A DNA stretch of 64,000 bases from Mycoplasmatales bacterium (GTDB lineage: Bacteria; Bacillota_I; Bacilli_A; Mycoplasmatales; Metamycoplasmataceae): positions 62,001 through 126,000 of the forward strand of contig JABSQT010000001.1 in assembly GCA_013215715.1 (NCBI GenBank), written 5' to 3'. Both the position numbers and the translations under genes were made by a program. A model generated the notes under the pieces. The model ran no database searches. It saw only the letters and a program-made list of their open reading frames with translations, and was not told where the DNA came from. Below are positions 10,395-22,204 of this stretch, in pieces. The stretch's first letter is position 1. Each line of letters starts with the position of its first letter.

Positions 10395-12773
10395 ATGAGA
10401 AAAAAACTTTCGATTGGAGTCCTAGCTGCAGCAACAGGAATGGTAATTATTCCTATTACTATGCTAGCTAGTTGCGGAAAAAGCAATAATAATGTGGACC
10501 AAAATCCTCAAATAAAAAAAGATATTTCACAAATGATAAAAGACTTTGATAGTGAAAAATCAAAAATAGCACCGGCAGCTTTTGGTTCGTATACACCATT
10601 GACAAAAGCAAACCAACCAAAATTCAAAGCAAATATAGAAAAATTTGAGAAAAAAGTAGCTCAATTCGAAGAAAAAATTGGAAGGGCTAACTTATATGAA
10701 AATGATTATGGAGTTTGATTAGAATCATTTAAATACCAACTTTCATTAGAAAAAGAAGGGTATGAAGTTAACTCAAGAGTGCTAGGCGCAAATCCAGCTA
10801 ATGGATATTTTAAACCTATAAACACTTTTTGAAATCCAATAAATGATCTTGCTGAATATGTTTCGAGTGATTTGGACACATCTAATAAGGAGGATGTTAA
10901 TAAGCGTATTGAAGACTTAAAAAATACATTAAAAGTTATTGAAGGATTAGAAGAGAATTTTAAAGAAGGGTTGAAATCAGGAACAACCTTCTCGGGAGTA
11001 TATACTAGACAAATTCTTAATGACTTAATGGATGTGTGAGGTGATGGAACAATAGATAAAACAAAAAATAACAACTTTACTACTGTTTACCTAAAAACAA
11101 TCAAGACTTCAAAATTAGATGCATCAATTAAAAGTTCATATAAAATTGAAAACGATAAATTAATTGATAAAGTAAATGAATTTATGAAATTCATGACTAC
11201 TGATTACTGGAAAGGTATTAAATTTGGAATTAGCAAAACATCGGATCATACAAAAGCATTTACAACCGATAAAGGTAGAACAAGTGCTTCCGTGGCAGAG
11301 ACTACAACAGATCCTGGATTAACAAAAGAAGATTTAGAAACTAAAGATGTTGGTATTGGCTTCTCAGGTAAAAATGGCCAAGATATATATAAACATATCT
11401 TACATACTCAAACAACAACCGATAAATTACCTTCAGATTTAATTTCTGATGGAAATAAAGGTGTTAAATCAAATGTTAAAAATATGGAAGCTGCAGCTGC
11501 AGCAATTTATAAAGAGGAAATGCCTAAGGGTGGAGATTGAATTGTTAAGGGTGCAATGATTGACCCTGATGGACCTGGAGCGATGGGTGCAAAATCTACA
11601 GATTTAACAATTAAAGATTCACAAGGCATACACATTGATGCATTTTATGCATGATTAAAAAGCGGTAGATTTGCTGTGGGTAGAGAGAAAGGTGCATCAT
11701 CAGATACTTCTAAAGTAGATTCAAAATATGCAAAAATATTAGATGATGCAGGATATAAATCTTGAAAAACAACAGATAAGGCTAAACCAATAGATGGGAA
11801 TGGGTCTAAGGTTAATGGAAACATTCGCGGAGATCAAGCATATGTTGGTATGGCTAATTACATGAAATCTGTTGATCGATTTAAAGCTGATGCATCAGCA
11901 ACCATTAAAAAACATTTCGCACCAGTAAAACATGATTATACATTTACGGTGCCAAGTTATGGAACAAGATCACGTGAAGGTGTTGGAGCATATAATCCAG
12001 GTAGTTTTAATATGATTCTTGGTGTAGATCCTTATTATGCATTGACAAAATGATCAATGCAAACATTAATTTCACATGAAACAATTTCAGGACACCACTT
12101 CCAAAATGCTTATTACGAAGAACATAAAGATGCTCTAGCACCAAGATTTAGTTATACAGCTTATTCAGAAGGTTGAGGATTATTCTCGGAATGATTATCA
12201 GTTAGAATGAATATTTATGGTATTGCATCAAAAGATATAAATGGTGTTCCAGATAATGGTGTTCCAAACTTTGCTAAAGGATCAGAAGGTGTTAAATTTG
12301 ATTCATCAAATCTAGCAGATAAATTCCAAGGAAGTAACATCTATAAGAATCAAACGGAATATAATGCATTGCAATATTGTGGTTACTTAAATGAATCACA
12401 ACTTAGAGCAATGCGTCTAGTGTTAGACACTGGTGTGCACTCAGGAGCAAAAGGTGACTTCGCAATCGGAACTGGAATGTCAATCCAAGATGAACGTGAC
12501 TATATGGCTAAAAATTCCGCACTAGGTGTAGGAGATATGCAATCAGAATCAAGAAGATATCTACAATATGTAGGTCAAGCTACTTCATACTTTACGGGAA
12601 AAACAGTTATCAGTGATTTATATACAAAATTTTATGCTCATGAATTAAAATCAGATGATAAATTAACACTTAAAGAAGAACAAAAATTCTTTGGAACTGT
12701 ATTAAGAAATAATGATATACCTTTAAACGTCTTAAAAGATTATGTTACAAAACAAAATGATTTTAAACTTTAA
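10395..12773 (+). CDS. DUF885 family lipoprotein (predicted zinc peptidase)
   Basis: 792 aa surface lipoprotein. The signal peptide ends in the lipobox MLASC, followed by an Asn/Lys linker. The C-terminal half carries the DUF885 signatures: HETISGHHFQ (His561-Glu562 onward, the HExxxGHH zinc site), SYTAYSEGWGLFSEW, and GYLNESQLRAMRLVLDTGVH. The family contains metal-dependent peptidases. The gene starts with a good Shine-Dalgarno and is monocistronic with its own terminator. Many Trp codons are TGA. It is longer than many DUF885 proteins (about 550-600 aa), the extra length lying before the catalytic part. Confidence 0.88.
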
Positions 12774-12797
12774 TATATAATGCATTGTAATATTTTA

Positions 12798-12830
12798 AAA
12801 CACCAATATTCATGGTGTTTTTCTTTTTTG
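12798..12830 (+). terminator. Terminator of DUF885 lipoprotein gene
   Basis: AACACCA / TGGTGTT stem followed by a T-rich tract. Confidence 0.75.
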
Positions 12831-12840
12831 TTCTATATGA

Positions 12841-12846
12841 TAAAAT
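12841..12846 (+). promoter_or_regulatory. -10 TAAAAT, leaderless promoter of ltrA-like gene
   Basis: 6 bases before ATG 12853; no Shine-Dalgarno. Confidence 0.6.
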
Positions 12847-12852
12847 ATATAC

Positions 12853-14166
12853 ATGATTTTAGGAAATGCCTCAAGTTTTTGAAACAAACCAAAACTAATT
12901 AAATTACAGCGTCCAGCCTCTTTATTGGAACTGTTCTTTGATATTGTTGTTGTTGCTTTAATAGGTGGTATTGGGCACAAATTAATAACTGAATTTCAAG
13001 ATCGTGAATATACATGGCACTCAATTTCCTTCGTTGTTCTTCAAACCCTTTCCGTTTTGTTAATATGACGTACTATAACGATGTATAGTATTAAGTTTGA
13101 AGTGCATGATTTAAGACACAGGTTAGTAATAATTTCTTGTATGTTACCAATGTCATTAATGGCAACAGCGGGATATGTGCATAATTCTCACAATGATGCT
13201 TATACAATTTATTTAAATACAATTTCATATGCAGTATTAATGGTTGTAGTGGCTTATATATTATTATCGGCAGCACATTTCAATAAAGAGGATAAATTCT
13301 TTTATTGACACTTAATGATTAAGGGTTTAGCAAGGGTTATTGCATTTATTTTAATAATGATCAAAATAATAATTCCGATAATTTCAGAAGGGCCGAATTC
13401 ATTGGGTGATCCAAAATGAAAAGAATTCTTTGTTGCTATGTGAGCTTCGGAATTTATTATTCAAATGATTGCTGATATGTATTCATTTACAAAAAAATAC
13501 ATGTGTCACTTTCCAACTATTAGTCGTCATTTATTAAAAGAAAGATACTCAATACTTTATATAGCTTTTCTTGGAGAAATGCTTATACAAGTTATTTCAT
13601 CATTTGCACAAGAAAAATCTCATAGTACAAATTCATTCATATTTTTATTAGGATCAATTTTCCAAATATTTTTGATGTTTTGATTATATTTCGATTTATT
13701 AAATTACAATCATTTAAAAAAATCATATAAATCAATGTGAATATATACATTTGTAATGTTGCTTCATTTCTTTTCTATGTTATTTATCTCAGCTGGATTA
13801 TCATTGATTATTCAAAAACACACAAGACCAGCTATATTGCTTTTATCTATTGGTAATGCAATACATTGAACAACTTCTAAACTCGTGCTATATTCATTCA
13901 AGAGTTACAATAGAGATACAAGATATTTGAGACCAAAATGATTCCATAGTGTATTAATTGGATTATTCATAGTTGGTATTATTACATCTTCTGTATTAGC
14001 TTATACATATACCTTACCTCATATTCTTATATGAACCGTTATTGGATTGCAGATAACCACTATTGTATTATTGGTTATTACACTTAAGATTTCTATTAAA
14101 AAGTATAAAGATATGACTTTGGAAGAATTTGATAAAATAGTCCCTATTATAAAACAAGATTGATAA
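12853..14166 (+). CDS. LtrA-like (low temperature requirement A family) membrane protein
   Basis: 437 aa polytopic membrane protein with roughly ten to twelve hydrophobic helices. The N-terminal RPASLLELFFDIVVVALIGG matches the LtrA family hallmark ELFFDLVFV. Helical segments ending in charged loops and the later GEMLIQVISSFA segment also fit. The family has no settled biochemical role. The start is chosen because TAAAAT lies exactly 6 bases upstream, and the protein then begins just before the conserved region. The last codons read ...KQDW with TGA as Trp. Confidence 0.8.
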
Positions 14167-14190
14167 ACAACTAATTAAGGTTGTTTTTTT
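14167..14190 (+). terminator. Terminator of ltrA-like gene
   Basis: ACAAC / GTTGT stem plus seven T, directly behind the stop codon. Confidence 0.6.
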
Positions 14191-14193
14191 AAT

Positions 14194-14219
14194 AATAAAA
14201 AAAACTCCTTTAAGGAGTT
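14194..14219 (-). terminator. Terminator of the sulfatase-like gene
   Basis: AACTCCTT / AAGGAGTT with the A-run 5' of it on the plus strand. The hairpin contains the gene's stop codon (14210-14212). Confidence 0.75.
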
Positions 14220-15613
14220 GTTGGATTTCACATTTTTTCTCAGTGCGTATTTTTATAATCGCTTCATTCTCAATTCTCTCTTTTGAAAATGTTGTTTGTA
14301 ACTCTAATTCGAGTACTGAGGTTTGAGTGATTTTTTTTGTTATATTGCGGCTTTCAATCATTCTCTTTAACAGGGTATATATTTATAGTTCTATCAGTTG
14401 TTTGGTTTAATGGATCTTCTCTAAAGGAAGGATAATCTGTCCCATTTTTATTTGCTACTTGATAAGTAAAATTTTTATTATAACTTTTAATAGCATTCCT
14501 TATGATTGTGGGTATATCCCTATTTGATAAGAAGGTTTCATCATCAAATTTTAAATGCTCACTTTTCTTTGTACCATCTTTAAATGGTTTAATCATAATT
14601 GAAGGGTTCATTCTTGTTGTTCATACATTTTTAACATTCTCTTTTTCATGTATAACTCAATTATTATTCATTCGGGCATTTTTGTTATTCATATGATGCA
14701 TTTCTTTTGAATTATTAGAGGTTAATCCTCAAGGTTGTCTTGCTGAACCGTGATCAGATACATATATTATCATTGTGTTATTTCAAATATCTTGTCCCAT
14801 GCTTTTAATTTTCTTTTCAATTTCACTTATATATTTTAATGAATAAATAATTGCTTCATCAGATTTAACACCAGCAATAGGTTGATTAGTTTTTTTGTCT
14901 AGTGCTGCAAAATTTTTGTGAGTAGCTTCATTACCGAAAAATTTAAATATAGGTTTTTTAGTTTTGTTTGATTTTAAATGTTCTTTGAATGTTAATGAAG
15001 ATCTTAAAGCATTTGCAGTTCAACTTTCAAAGGTGTTGTAATTACCATAGATTTTATTAAGTTCTGTGGTACTGGTTGATGTTAAATCTTTTTGATTCGG
15101 GAAATTTATTTTAACATTTTTATCTAATGCATCATCATCATTCTCTTTATCTGCATATTGCATTGAATGTCATTGTTGTGAATAACCAGCTTTTGAAAGC
15201 ATACTCATACTATTGGTATATGCTAATTTAATTGATTCTCAATTTGTTTTATCTTTGAGAGTTCCTATATCTTGATTTCTAAGTGTGAAATCTCATCCAC
15301 CGACAATTGCAGGAATACCGAAATTGGTATATTGATCAGAAACGGTATTTTTATATATAGTAAAATCCAATAAATTTTCTTGTATATCTTTTCTTTTTTT
15401 CAACATTTCATATGCCGTATCGCCAGTTACCTCATCATTAAAAAATAATAAGATATTTTTATGGTTGTTAGAAAGTGTTGTTAATTTCTCCACCCTATTT
15501 TTTATATCCTTTAAGTCTAAAGTGCTTCTTTTTGAATTGCAAGAAACAACGGTTAAAATAGGTGTTGTTAAAACAGCTAATGCTCCTATTCCTAGTTTAA
15601 TTTTTCTTTTCAT
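14210..15613 (-). CDS. Alkaline-phosphatase/sulfatase-superfamily lipoprotein
   Basis: 467 aa. The signal peptide MKRKIKLGIGALAVLT leads to the lipobox TVVSC (Cys25), so the protein is membrane-anchored outside. The segment SMLSKAGYSQQW, a Phe-rich FKFFGNEATHKNF region and especially IIYVSDHGSARQPWG resemble the metal-binding Asp-His part of sulfatase / phosphoglycerol-transferase proteins. The protein is short for the family and I cannot point to the usual N-terminal Ser/Thr/Cys nucleophile with confidence. TGA (Trp) near 14353 must be read through; the true end is TAA inside the terminator. Start ATG 15613 has AAAGAGG upstream. Confidence 0.7.
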
Positions 15614-15667
15614 AAAACCTCTTTTTCTTTTTATTATAAAACAATATATTTAAGTCTATTTTTTCTT

Positions 15668-15673
15668 TATAAT
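15668..15673 (+). promoter_or_regulatory. -10 TATAAT, leaderless tsaE promoter
   Basis: 6 bases before ATG 15680. Confidence 0.7.
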
Positions 15674-15679
15674 TCTTAT

Positions 15680-16066
15680 ATGAAATATATCTCAACATTA
15701 CTGCAAGAAACAGAAGCTATTGCTTATAATTTGGTAAAAAAAATACAAAAAGAAAAATTGAAATTTATTTTGTTTAATGGTCAAATGGGCGCTGGTAAAA
15801 CAACATTGATTAAATTTATGGCAAAAGCTTTAGGGGAAAAAAAGGTAGTTACTTCACCAACATTTAATATTATGAAAGTATATGAAAAATTTATTCATAT
15901 AGATGCATATAAAATTTCTGGAACATTAGAAGAATACGAAGATTATTTTGAGGATAAATTTGTTTTTATCGAATGATCAAAAAATTTAGATGAAGTTTTT
16001 GAAGATGCGATTATGGTGGCAGTATCAATGAATGAAAAAAATGAACACATTTATGAAATAAAATAA
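15680..16066 (+). CDS. tsaE: tRNA threonylcarbamoyladenosine biosynthesis ATPase TsaE
   Basis: 128 aa. It is the ATPase that cycles with TsaB-TsaD to make t6A37 in ANN-decoding tRNAs. Walker A GQMGAGKTTLIKF is at residues about 35-47, followed by the switch TSPTFNIM, IHIDAYKI and the Walker-like FVFIEWSKN, all in family order. Trp in FIEW is TGA. It is monocistronic with a leaderless start; its partner tsaB follows 1.5 kb downstream as a separate unit, and tsaD is not in the window. Confidence 0.95.
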
Positions 16067-16067
16067 G

Positions 16068-16088
16068 AACAACTTCAGTTGTTTTTTA
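16068..16088 (+). terminator. tsaE terminator
   Basis: AACAACT / AGTTGTT stem with a 2-base spacer and six T. Confidence 0.7.
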
Positions 16089-16128
16089 ATTTTGTTTTAA
16101 TATTAAAAATTAAATATATGCAGTCATA

Positions 16129-16141
16129 GGAGTATAATTTA
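16129..16141 (+). promoter_or_regulatory. Promoter core GGAGTATAATTTA
   Basis: Identical 13-mer to those before the genes at 2223 (-) and 10395; leader about 20 nt with TAGGGGGA before ATG 16167. Confidence 0.6.
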
Positions 16142-16166
16142 AAATAGAGGGTTATAGGGGGATAAA

Positions 16167-17477
16167 ATGAAAAAACTTAATAAAACTTGAACAATGCTAG
16201 GCCTGGGAACTTTGGTTGTTGGGGTTTCAGCTGGAACTTCTGTTGGAATTTGATATGCTTTAAATTCTAAAAATATTAATGATACAAATGATAAGCAATT
16301 ACAAGATGAAATAAATAGTCTTGAAAAAGAAAAGCAACAATTAGAAGCTGATGCTAAAGCTAAGGAAAATGAAATAGCTGAAAAAGAAAAAAGAATTGAT
16401 GAACTTAAAAAGAAATTAAATCAGTATATCCCTATGAAAAAATTAGTTGCAACCACTGATAAGAATGAATGAGAAAATTCAATGATTTTTGAATTTAAAC
16501 CAATTGTTAATGGTAAGCATACAAATGATATTTCACTTTGAACTAGAACTATTGGTAATAAAGATGGATTAAATACCTTTGATAAAGTTACAGGTAAATT
16601 GGTCCACCGACCAGAATGAGATATCGTGGGTGATTTTACTGGCGGATTTATGTATCAATGACCAGATAAAACAACACTTTTTGCTGGAACCAAAAATGGA
16701 TTATTCATAGAAACAAAAAGAAAAGTTGAAAAAATTCTTGATGGTGATTTTAGAGAATCTGCAATGATTAGGTTTAACCAAAAAGGTAAAGGTGAAACAT
16801 TCGCTATTTATAAAAAGGGGGGATTTTATACATTTGATCCAAATAAACCTAATTCAATTAGTGCAAATCCAATAATATCTGTTGGGCATAAAGTTCAAAC
16901 AGCATTAATAATACCTGATCAAGCTTTAGAAGACCGTTTACTTCTTGGGACAGATAATGGATTATTTTGAGTTGAACCAGATATTACAACTGGTTTAAAG
17001 AAAACAAAGATATCGGAAGGTAGTTATCAATTTATCTCTCAAGTACCACAATGAGAAAATGGTAAATTAAACGGCAAGATTGATTTATATATGGGTAGAA
17101 AAAAAGGTCTGGTTAAGACTACGATTCCTGAATCTGATAAACCATTGGAATTAAAGATGATTAATAAAAAGATAGATTTAACTGATGGTTTTGTTGGATA
17201 CGTAGTTCCAACACTAGATGTTCCAGGTATTGTATATGTCGGTACAGCAAGCACAGGACTTATGGAGTTGGATGGAGAAAGTTTTGAAGAAGTGTGTATT
17301 AAACCAGACTTCTCTCCAGATTTATCATATGTGAAAGGTGGCTTCTTAGCTACTTCGGATGCTGGTACAATTGTTGGAACTAAAACTGGGATATATGAAC
17401 TCAAAAATACAGATTTATTTGGATTTAAACCTGATATCATACAATACAACCAACCAAGTGAATTAATATATAAATAA
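16167..17477 (+). CDS. Membrane-anchored protein with coiled coil and propeller-like domain
   Basis: 436 aa. A signal anchor (MLGLGTLVVGVSAGTSVGIW, about residues 9-28) lacks a lipobox Cys. Residues about 45-90 form a Glu/Lys-rich coiled coil (INSLEKEKQQLEADAKAK). The rest has recurring blocks such as TLFAGTKNGLFIET, RLLLGTDNGLFWVE, IDLYMGRKKGL, VYVGTASTGLMEL and TIVGTKTGIYEL, spaced 45-70 residues apart, which look like blades of a beta-propeller. Function unknown; an extracellular binding protein on a stalk is an inference. Start set by the Shine-Dalgarno at 16155-16163. Confidence 0.8.
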
Positions 17478-17487
17478 TAAAAAGATA

Positions 17488-17513
17488 TATCAACAAAAGT
17501 TGGTATTTTTTTA
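17488..17513 (+). terminator. Terminator of propeller-like gene
   Basis: TATCAAC / GTTGGTA stem (one wobble) with loop AAAA, then a T-run. Confidence 0.65.
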
Positions 17514-17538
17514 ATTAAATAATTAGTCTTTTCAAATG

Positions 17539-17544
17539 TATAAT
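17539..17544 (+). promoter_or_regulatory. -10 TATAAT, leaderless tsaB promoter
   Basis: 6 bases before ATG 17551. An upstream in-frame ATG at 17536 overlaps this box and is unlikely to be used. Confidence 0.7.
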
Positions 17545-17550
17545 ATTTTT

Positions 17551-18084
17551 ATGAAAATAATAATTGATACATCAAATAAAGATTTATATGTTGCGCTTAT
17601 CAGTGAAGATAAAACTCTAAGATATAAATTATGTGAAAATTTAGTAAAAAAAGCTGATGCACTTCCAGGAGTATTCCTTGAAGTTATGGGTGATATAAAA
17701 ACAAAGGAAATAACAGATTTTTACATCACTTTAGGACCAGGATCATTCACTGGCGCAAGAACGGGGTTGGTATTTGCAAGATCTATTTGTCAAATAACTA
17801 AAGCAAACCTCCATACAACTAGTTCAATTCAACTTATAGCAGGTCCAACTGGCACTAGAAAAATTTATATTGATGCACGTAGTAAAAAATCTTATTTTGC
17901 AAAAGTAAAAGATGGAAAATTACAAGATGAAATAACTCTTGTTCCTTTTGAAGAATCAACAATTCAAACATTTGATGAATTAATTAAAAAACCTAGTTCA
18001 TATCTTCCTTTATTCAAAAAAGAGGAAGATATTTTCCAAGTACACCCATATTACATTAAAGATGCAAAAATAGGTGGAAACTAG
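17551..18084 (+). CDS. tsaB: tRNA threonylcarbamoyladenosine biosynthesis protein TsaB
   Basis: 177 aa. TsaB is the scaffold partner of TsaD in t6A37 synthesis (ASKHA fold without its own catalysis). Signatures are the N-terminal IIIDTSN, the family motif LGPGSFTGARTGLVFAR (about residues 63-79) and IYIDARSKKSYF. It is somewhat shorter than E. coli TsaB (231 aa), with the C-terminal region reduced as in other small bacteria. The start is MKIIID because of the promoter spacing. Confidence 0.94.
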   Translation: MKIIIDTSNKDLYVALISEDKTLRYKLCENLVKKADALPGVFLEVMGDIKTKEITDFYITLGPGSFTGARTGLVFARSICQITKANLHTTSSIQLIAGPTGTRKIYIDARSKKSYFAKVKDGKLQDEITLVPFEESTIQTFDELIKKPSSYLPLFKKEEDIFQVHPYYIKDAKIGGN

Positions 18085-18104
18085 CCCTAAAAGGGTTATT
18101 TTTA
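18084..18104 (+). terminator. Weak tsaB terminator
   Basis: CCCT-AAA-AGGG hairpin followed by TTATTTTTA; a short stem. Confidence 0.4.
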
Positions 18105-18261
18105 TACACTTTTTACCTTTATGTGTTAAAGTTAATTAAAGTTAGTTAGATTTAAAAAACGCGTAATTGATAGAAATACTTTATACCTTAATAAAATAAT
18201 TAGACAGATTGCAAATGAATAAAATCATTTTAAGACTACGAATAACATGAAAGCAGGATAG

Positions 18262-20682
18262 ATGAAGATATATTTAAATAAGATAATTTTAAATAAAAAT
18301 TTTACAAAAAGAATTAAACCAGAAATGCAAGAATTGATAGAACAATTCAATGGTAATCCAACAGGAAAAGTGATGTTAGCATCTAACATTGGGTTAGTAG
18401 TTAAAAACAATTCTACAAATGAAAAATTAAATGAGGGTGTTAATAACGTTATTATTTCTTTCAAAATAAATAAAAAGTTCCTTACTTTAGGCGGTAATTT
18501 ATTTTACTGTTCAGAAACAAAAACAGGAAAATTATTAACGTTTTTCGGACATATAAATAAATCAGAATCATTTGATGGAATCGAAGTTGAAATTAATAGA
18601 GAAGAATCAACTGATGAACAATATTCATTTAATATAAAACAAATCATGGATCGATCAGATAAGATAAATGCAGATTTATCAGATCATAATATTGTAAAAG
18701 CGCTAAGTGTTTATTCAGAAATTTTATCCAAAGAAGAAGAAGTTACCTCTATGGATATTCCAACCAATAAAATTAGACTAATTAATGGTTTCTTGGTTGA
18801 TAACTCAATTTCAAAAGAAAGAGATAAAAGAAAATTAAGTTTCATTAGACATTTAGGAAGAAAAAGATATGTTGAACAAAAAGATGTTAAACATGTTGAG
18901 AAACAATACCTTTCACATGAAATTACAGTTATGGTTATTGAAGTAACTGGAGTTAAAAATGTTGGTATAACAATTAAAGATGTTATTAAATCAAAAGGTC
19001 AATTACCAATGAGTGATAGAAAGAAATTTATTGCGACTGGTGATTACTCTGGAGTTTCTCCTCTTGATTTCGCTATTGCTGAATCAATTACAAGAAGACC
19101 ATCATTTAAAATAATGATTGATGGAAGACATACTTCTTTAAATAAGTCGCATCTGCATATTATTAATGTTGCAAGCACAATTAAAAATAGAACAATCTTA
19201 AAAGTTGTGGAAGATATCGAGAATGATACAGTAAGTAATAATGAAGTTTTTCAATATTTATTTAATAAAGGAAGATGAGATAACATCAAACCTTTACAAA
19301 AGTGAATCCCCGATTTTAAAGCTAAACAATTTGCGCAAGCAACTAACTTAAACGAATCACAAAGAAAAGCATTTAAAATTTGTTCAGATAACACACCTAT
19401 AGCTTTTGTTCAAGGTCCTCCAGGAACTGGTAAGACACACTTAATCGAGAAATTAGTGGACTTTTATGCTTCTAATAAGAAAAAGGTTCTAATAGCCTCT
19501 CAAACAAATGTGGCTGTAGAAAACGTACTAGATAAACTACATAAAAATAAAGAATTCCCATATTTACCTATAAAAATTGAATATAGAAATAAGAGTTTAT
19601 ATTCTGAAGAGCAAATAGGTGAACAAATTAGTAAGAAGATTGAAGATATCACTGGATGAAATCTTAATGGTATGGATATTCCAAACATTAAAGAAATCCA
19701 TGCTCCTAGAGACTTTAGAGTTGTGGGCTCAACAACAACATCTTCAGCTATTGAAAATAAAAGATGAAAAGATTGATTGAAACATCTTGATGTCTTAATT
19801 ATTGATGAGATCTCTAAATCAAATGTTCCTGAAATTATAAGATTTACAACAATGGCTAAAAAAGTTATCTTTATTGGAGATCAAAAACAACTTGATCCAA
19901 TGTCAGAAATTAATTGAAGTACTTTTGATGGAGACTTCAAAAAAGAAAATGAAGATATTATTGCAAAATATATAAGTCTTTCAATTTTTGAAAATAAATA
20001 TGAAGATATGAGAAAAAGAAAAAGAGCAGTTATGTTAAATATTAATTATCGTTCTGTAGAACCAATTGCTAGACAATATGCAATGTTCTACAATAATAAA
20101 CTTGAAATCGGTAGACAAACTGAGACGGTTATTAAATATAAAGGTGAACCAACATTCAAGCCATTTACATTTATATCAGCTTCTGGTTCAAAAGAAGCAT
20201 TTACTGGTCCTTCAAATTCAAGATACAACTTGCGTGAAATTGATATCATAAATGAAACGCTTGAAAAACTATTAGGAACTTTAGATAACCCTAAAAAATA
20301 TTCAGTTGCAGTTATAACTACTTATGGTGCTCAAACAGAACAAATTCAAAAAAGTATTAACACACATATGATGAGGGAACAATTCCAATCATTCAAAGTT
20401 AATACTGTTGATGCCTTCCAAGGTGATCAAGCTGATATTGTTATTCTTTCAACTGTGGTTGCAGACAACTCTGGAAGTAAAGGATTCATTAGTGATTTTA
20501 GACGTCTTAATGTTTCTATCTCTAGAGCAAGAGATTTATTGATTGTTATTGGTAGTGAAAATAAATTATCTTCAATTATGTATGAAGTACCAGAATGCGA
20601 ACCAAGAGCTTACCTAGCGGAAATGATTGAGTATGCAAAAGAAAATAACTCATTTATTAAACCGGAGGTAGACAATGATTAA
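18262..20682 (+). CDS. UPF1/DNA2-like superfamily 1 helicase
   Basis: 806 aa. Residues 1-380 contain no domain I recognise. The SF1 core follows: Walker A GPPGTGKT (385-392), motif Ia ASQTNVAVENV, Walker B LIIDEIS, motif III FIGDQKQLDP, motif IV NYRS, motif V TVDAFQGDQADIVILS and motif VI RLNVSISRARD. The order and the FQGxxxDIV / N(V)(S)RA pattern are those of UPF1/DNA2-type RNA or DNA helicases rather than UvrD. Start ATG 18262 has only a weak AGGAT site. It overlaps the next gene by 8 bases, so translation is coupled. The role could be RNA metabolism, DNA repair or defence; sequence does not decide. Confidence 0.88.
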
Positions 20683-22204
20683 ATATTTATATAAAACAAA
20701 AAGAATGCAAACTACATTCAATTACACATATGAAATAGGCGCATCATTAGATCCGCTTACAAGAGAAGTTATTGCATTGATAATGAAACAACCTAATGTA
20801 CAACTTAAAACTCTTTTAGAAGAAGTTGGCCTTATTGGAGATCTTGCTACATTTGTAGAAAGAAGATTTAGTTCAATGATAAAAGGTTTCAATAGAAACA
20901 CAACATTCAATTCTTATAAAAACAAAGATTTTTTAAAAAGAGTTTTTGAAGAAGAAGCAATGATTGAATTAGAAGATCAAAAATTTGTTATGGATGTTTA
21001 TGAAGATCTTGGGGTAATTAGGGTTAATGGAGATTTAATTACTATGCCGGATAACTTAAGAAGATTTGTTTCGCAACACCTTCAAGGTGATGGTGGTGTA
21101 AAAAGACTTAAAAATGTATCTGAGGGATATCCAGAAGGCAAGGTTGAATTTATTAATGTGAGAATAGGTTTTAGATTTAATGGTCAAATTGAAATTGATG
21201 GTGTGATGATTGAAACTAAGCATGAAGCTTATAATCAAATCGCTAGACAATTAAAGAAAACGGCATTTGATGCAAAAGAATTTAATGAACCACAAGTTAG
21301 CGAAGAAAATATCGATTGTAAAGTTCTAACAAAAGAAGCATTAAAAGAAATATTTGCTGAAGAAGTTCTTTATAATGGTTGAAAAGAAGGCGCTAAAGAT
21401 GGAGTTATTACAATTTCAACTAAAGATAAGCATTTTAAGTCAACACACTTATTGGTATGAGACAAAACCCCTTTATTCTATGAAAAGATTTGACAAGAAA
21501 AAGAAATTATTACTAATGAATATAAAGATAGGATTTTAGAAGCTGCCTTTTTAAATAATAAACTTGTTGATTCATTAACAAATAGTTTAATCCTTGATTT
21601 AATTAATAAATATGCAAGCAAAAACCTTAACATGATTAATAATATTGTTAACAGAAGACCACTTATATTTGAGAACATTGAAATATCTAAAGTTATCTTT
21701 GCATTAAATGATAATAAAACATTTAACTTTACAATTGGCGAAGAAAATATTATTAGAATATTACAAAACTTACCAACTGAAATTAAAAGAATGTTTATGT
21801 CTTCATTAAACAAAAATGTTATTACATCAATTGAAGATCAATGAATAATTAAATTCATCCTTGAAAATAATTTAAGCGAGGCATTGTTACCTCAACAAAT
21901 TAAGAAATATGAATCTTGATCAAGAAGACAAGATGATATGCTTAATAAGTATTTTGATATTATCAAAAAAATTACTGAAACAGGTATCAATAATGAAAAA
22001 CTTGAACTACTTTCTCCTAAGGATTTAAATAAATTAAAAATTAATAAACAATTCAAAAAGTGAATCAACAGAAATGTTGAAAATCCAAAAGGTGAATCTT
22101 TTAAAAGGATTATTCAACCTCCCGCAATTACAAAAGCAAGAGAGTGTTTGATTATCGCTAATAGGTGAAAAGATTTTTCAGAAAAAAATAAAATTATTAA
22201 ATAA
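20675..22204 (+). CDS. Unknown partner protein of the UPF1-like helicase
   Basis: 509 aa, soluble, charged, with no signal or membrane segment. ATG 20675 has a strong Shine-Dalgarno (GGAGGT, placed inside the helicase gene) and overlaps the helicase stop by 8 bases, so the two should be made together. I see no nuclease, ATPase or nucleotide-binding motif. The middle (MFMSSLNKNVITSIEDQ to RQDDMLNKYF) is helical. Reading through TGA codons (for example 21380 and 21841) is needed. No family recognised; coupling to the helicase is the only functional clue. Confidence 0.8.

Noticed and set aside
18262-22204. Definite antiphage defence system
   Set aside because: Only the helicase is recognisable; there is no nuclease or effector motif and no defence neighbours. 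Kept as a finding about an unknown pair only.
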